Shown: piece by piece, positions 50,547 through 51,099 of the stretch
Layout: the number at the start of each line of letters is the position of its first letter
How positions within the stretch are numbered: position 1 is the stretch's first letter
Assembly: GCA_002730315.1 (NCBI GenBank)
Contig: PBZW01000020.1
Coordinates: 1 to 51,099 of the forward strand
From: Fidelibacterota bacterium
Lineage (GTDB): Bacteria; Fidelibacterota; Marinisomatia; Marinisomatales; TCS55
Direction of reading: 5' to 3'
Length of the DNA stretch: 51,099 nt
Notes under the pieces: generated by a model
Told to the model about the DNA's origin: nothing
Database searches by the model: none
What the model saw: the letters and a program-made list of their open reading frames with translations, nothing else
Program-made: the position numbers and the translations under genes

Positions 50547-51099
50547 ATGGGTGTCCGTCTGCCCATCTCGGGGCTTTTATTTTTTTCACTTTTACAAGGA
50601 AGTACTCCATCAGATCTAGATTCACTAAAGACTGGGTTGCAATTTTTTAAGTGGAAAAAAGTCGAAGTAGAATTAAACCAAATTCAATACGATCAAAAGT
50701 ATAATTCTATTCTGTCGGTCTCCTTTATTGATTCAGCAGCCTATTTGATTGCATCCACTGAACAGGATATTTTTATTTCCGGTAATGATGTCAAAACATT
50801 TAATCAAAATACTAAACAGCTCATTATAGATGAACGCCTGCCTGGAGATAAAGATGTGTTGTCAATTATGGCAGGTGATTTGTCAGGAATAATATTGACG
50901 GATAAACGGAACGAAAATGGATTAATCACGTTTGCATTCGAAATGAAAGACTTTGGCATGAGTGGAATTATTGCAGTTAAAAATGATAGCTGGCACTTTG
51001 ATAATCTGCACGTTGATTTTGACCAGGACAATTGGATTGGTTTAAAGGTTCTTAGTTGGCAAATGTTAAGGGGCAGTTATTCTTTTTCAGAATTTGGCA
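50547..51099 (+). CDS. LolA-like outer-membrane lipoprotein carrier (3' end outside window)
   Basis: An ATG 4 bases after the ftsK stop opens a frame that stays open to the right edge (184 codons seen). It starts with MGVRLPISGLLFFSLLQGST, a signal peptide. Then come a helix (DSLKTGLQFFKWKKVEVELN) and beta strands: SILSVSFIDSAAYLIASTEQ, DIFISGNDVKTFNQNTKQLI and IDERLPGDKDVLSIMAGDLS. The last two recall the LolA strand with Asp-Gly-x-x-x-x-x-Tyr-Asn and its following loop. LolA ferries lipoproteins across the periplasm after Lnt acts. The ftsK-lolA order is common, which supports this partial call. Confidence 0.68.
   Translation, partial: MGVRLPISGLLFFSLLQGSTPSDLDSLKTGLQFFKWKKVEVELNQIQYDQKYNSILSVSFIDSAAYLIASTEQDIFISGNDVKTFNQNTKQLIIDERLPGDKDVLSIMAGDLSGIILTDKRNENGLITFAFEMKDFGMSGIIAVKNDSWHFDNLHVDFDQDNWIGLKVLSWQMLRGSYSFSEFG

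Noticed and set aside
1-51099. CRISPR array, insertion sequence, prophage, integrase, toxin-antitoxin or defence genes
   Set aside because: No spaced repeat array, transposase, integrase, phage protein or known defence gene was found among the coding regions or gaps.

Overview
This 51.1 kb window is a dense piece of bacterial chromosome made almost entirely of core genes. I recognise 57 coding regions. All but one lie on the + strand, and most are packed into overlapping or nearly touching operons. No stretch longer than about 180 bases lacks a gene. I see no tRNA or rRNA gene, CRISPR array, insertion sequence or prophage. The gene content points to a Gram-negative (diderm) bacterium of the FCB group: a complete batABCDE aerotolerance cluster, several beta-barrel-like exported proteins, Lnt and a LolA-like protein, a Psd/PssA pair, an S16 protein with a C-terminal extension, and promoter-like sites of TAnnTTTG type. 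A Marinimicrobia-like (SAR406 / Neomarinimicrobiota) or nearby lineage is my best guess, but this is inference from gene content and order and not proof. Frequent GTG and TTG starts are typical of the window.

Layout. 1-1135: 3' part of groEL with a strong terminator. 1187-9501: folate genes (folB, folK), a deoxynucleoside kinase, a small membrane protein, a DoxX protein, an MDR oxidoreductase, an exported protein, rsmE, a HIT hydrolase and smc. 9577-14099: the translation/secretion operon ffh-rpsP-khpA-rimM-trmD-rplS, closed by a terminator. 14218-22454: an MFS transporter, selA-selB (selenocysteine insertion) overlapping mutS, and an outer-membrane protein. 22467-23870: the lone minus-strand gene, a PhoPQ-activated-pathogenicity-related (PqaA-type) protein. 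23979-32856: a GGQ release-factor-like protein, yicC-gmk-rpoZ, a family 4 uracil-DNA glycosylase, dnaB, a RelA/SpoT enzyme, ruvX, lnt and an exported protein. 32859-37304: an EcfT-like protein, truA, an HtrA protease, psd, pssA, a DUF4321 protein and tatA. 37406-43012: batA-batB-batC-batD-batE and a SPOR-domain protein. 43097-51099: yebC-ruvC-ruvA, an aminotransferase, gcvT, a sugar-nucleotide epimerase, ftsK, and a LolA-like gene cut by the window edge.

How the parts work together. Most genes serve replication and repair (dnaB, mutS, smc, ftsK, ruvA, ruvC, ruvX, udg), translation (rpsP, rplS, rimM, trmD, truA, rsmE, selA, selB, the GGQ protein), envelope building (lnt, psd, pssA, tatA, ffh, LolA-like, HtrA) and nucleotide or alarmone metabolism (gmk, dNK, RelA/SpoT). 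I found no clear undescribed system. The features most worth a second look are: ribosomal protein S16 with a roughly 330-residue acidic tail; a run of three small hairpins just upstream of the bat operon; an inverted repeat that could mask the ribosome-binding region of an outer-membrane protein gene; repeats ahead of the MFS gene; an EcfT-like membrane protein without its ATPases next to truA; a selA-selB pair without selC or selD nearby; and an uncharacterised 52-residue membrane protein at 2693-2851.
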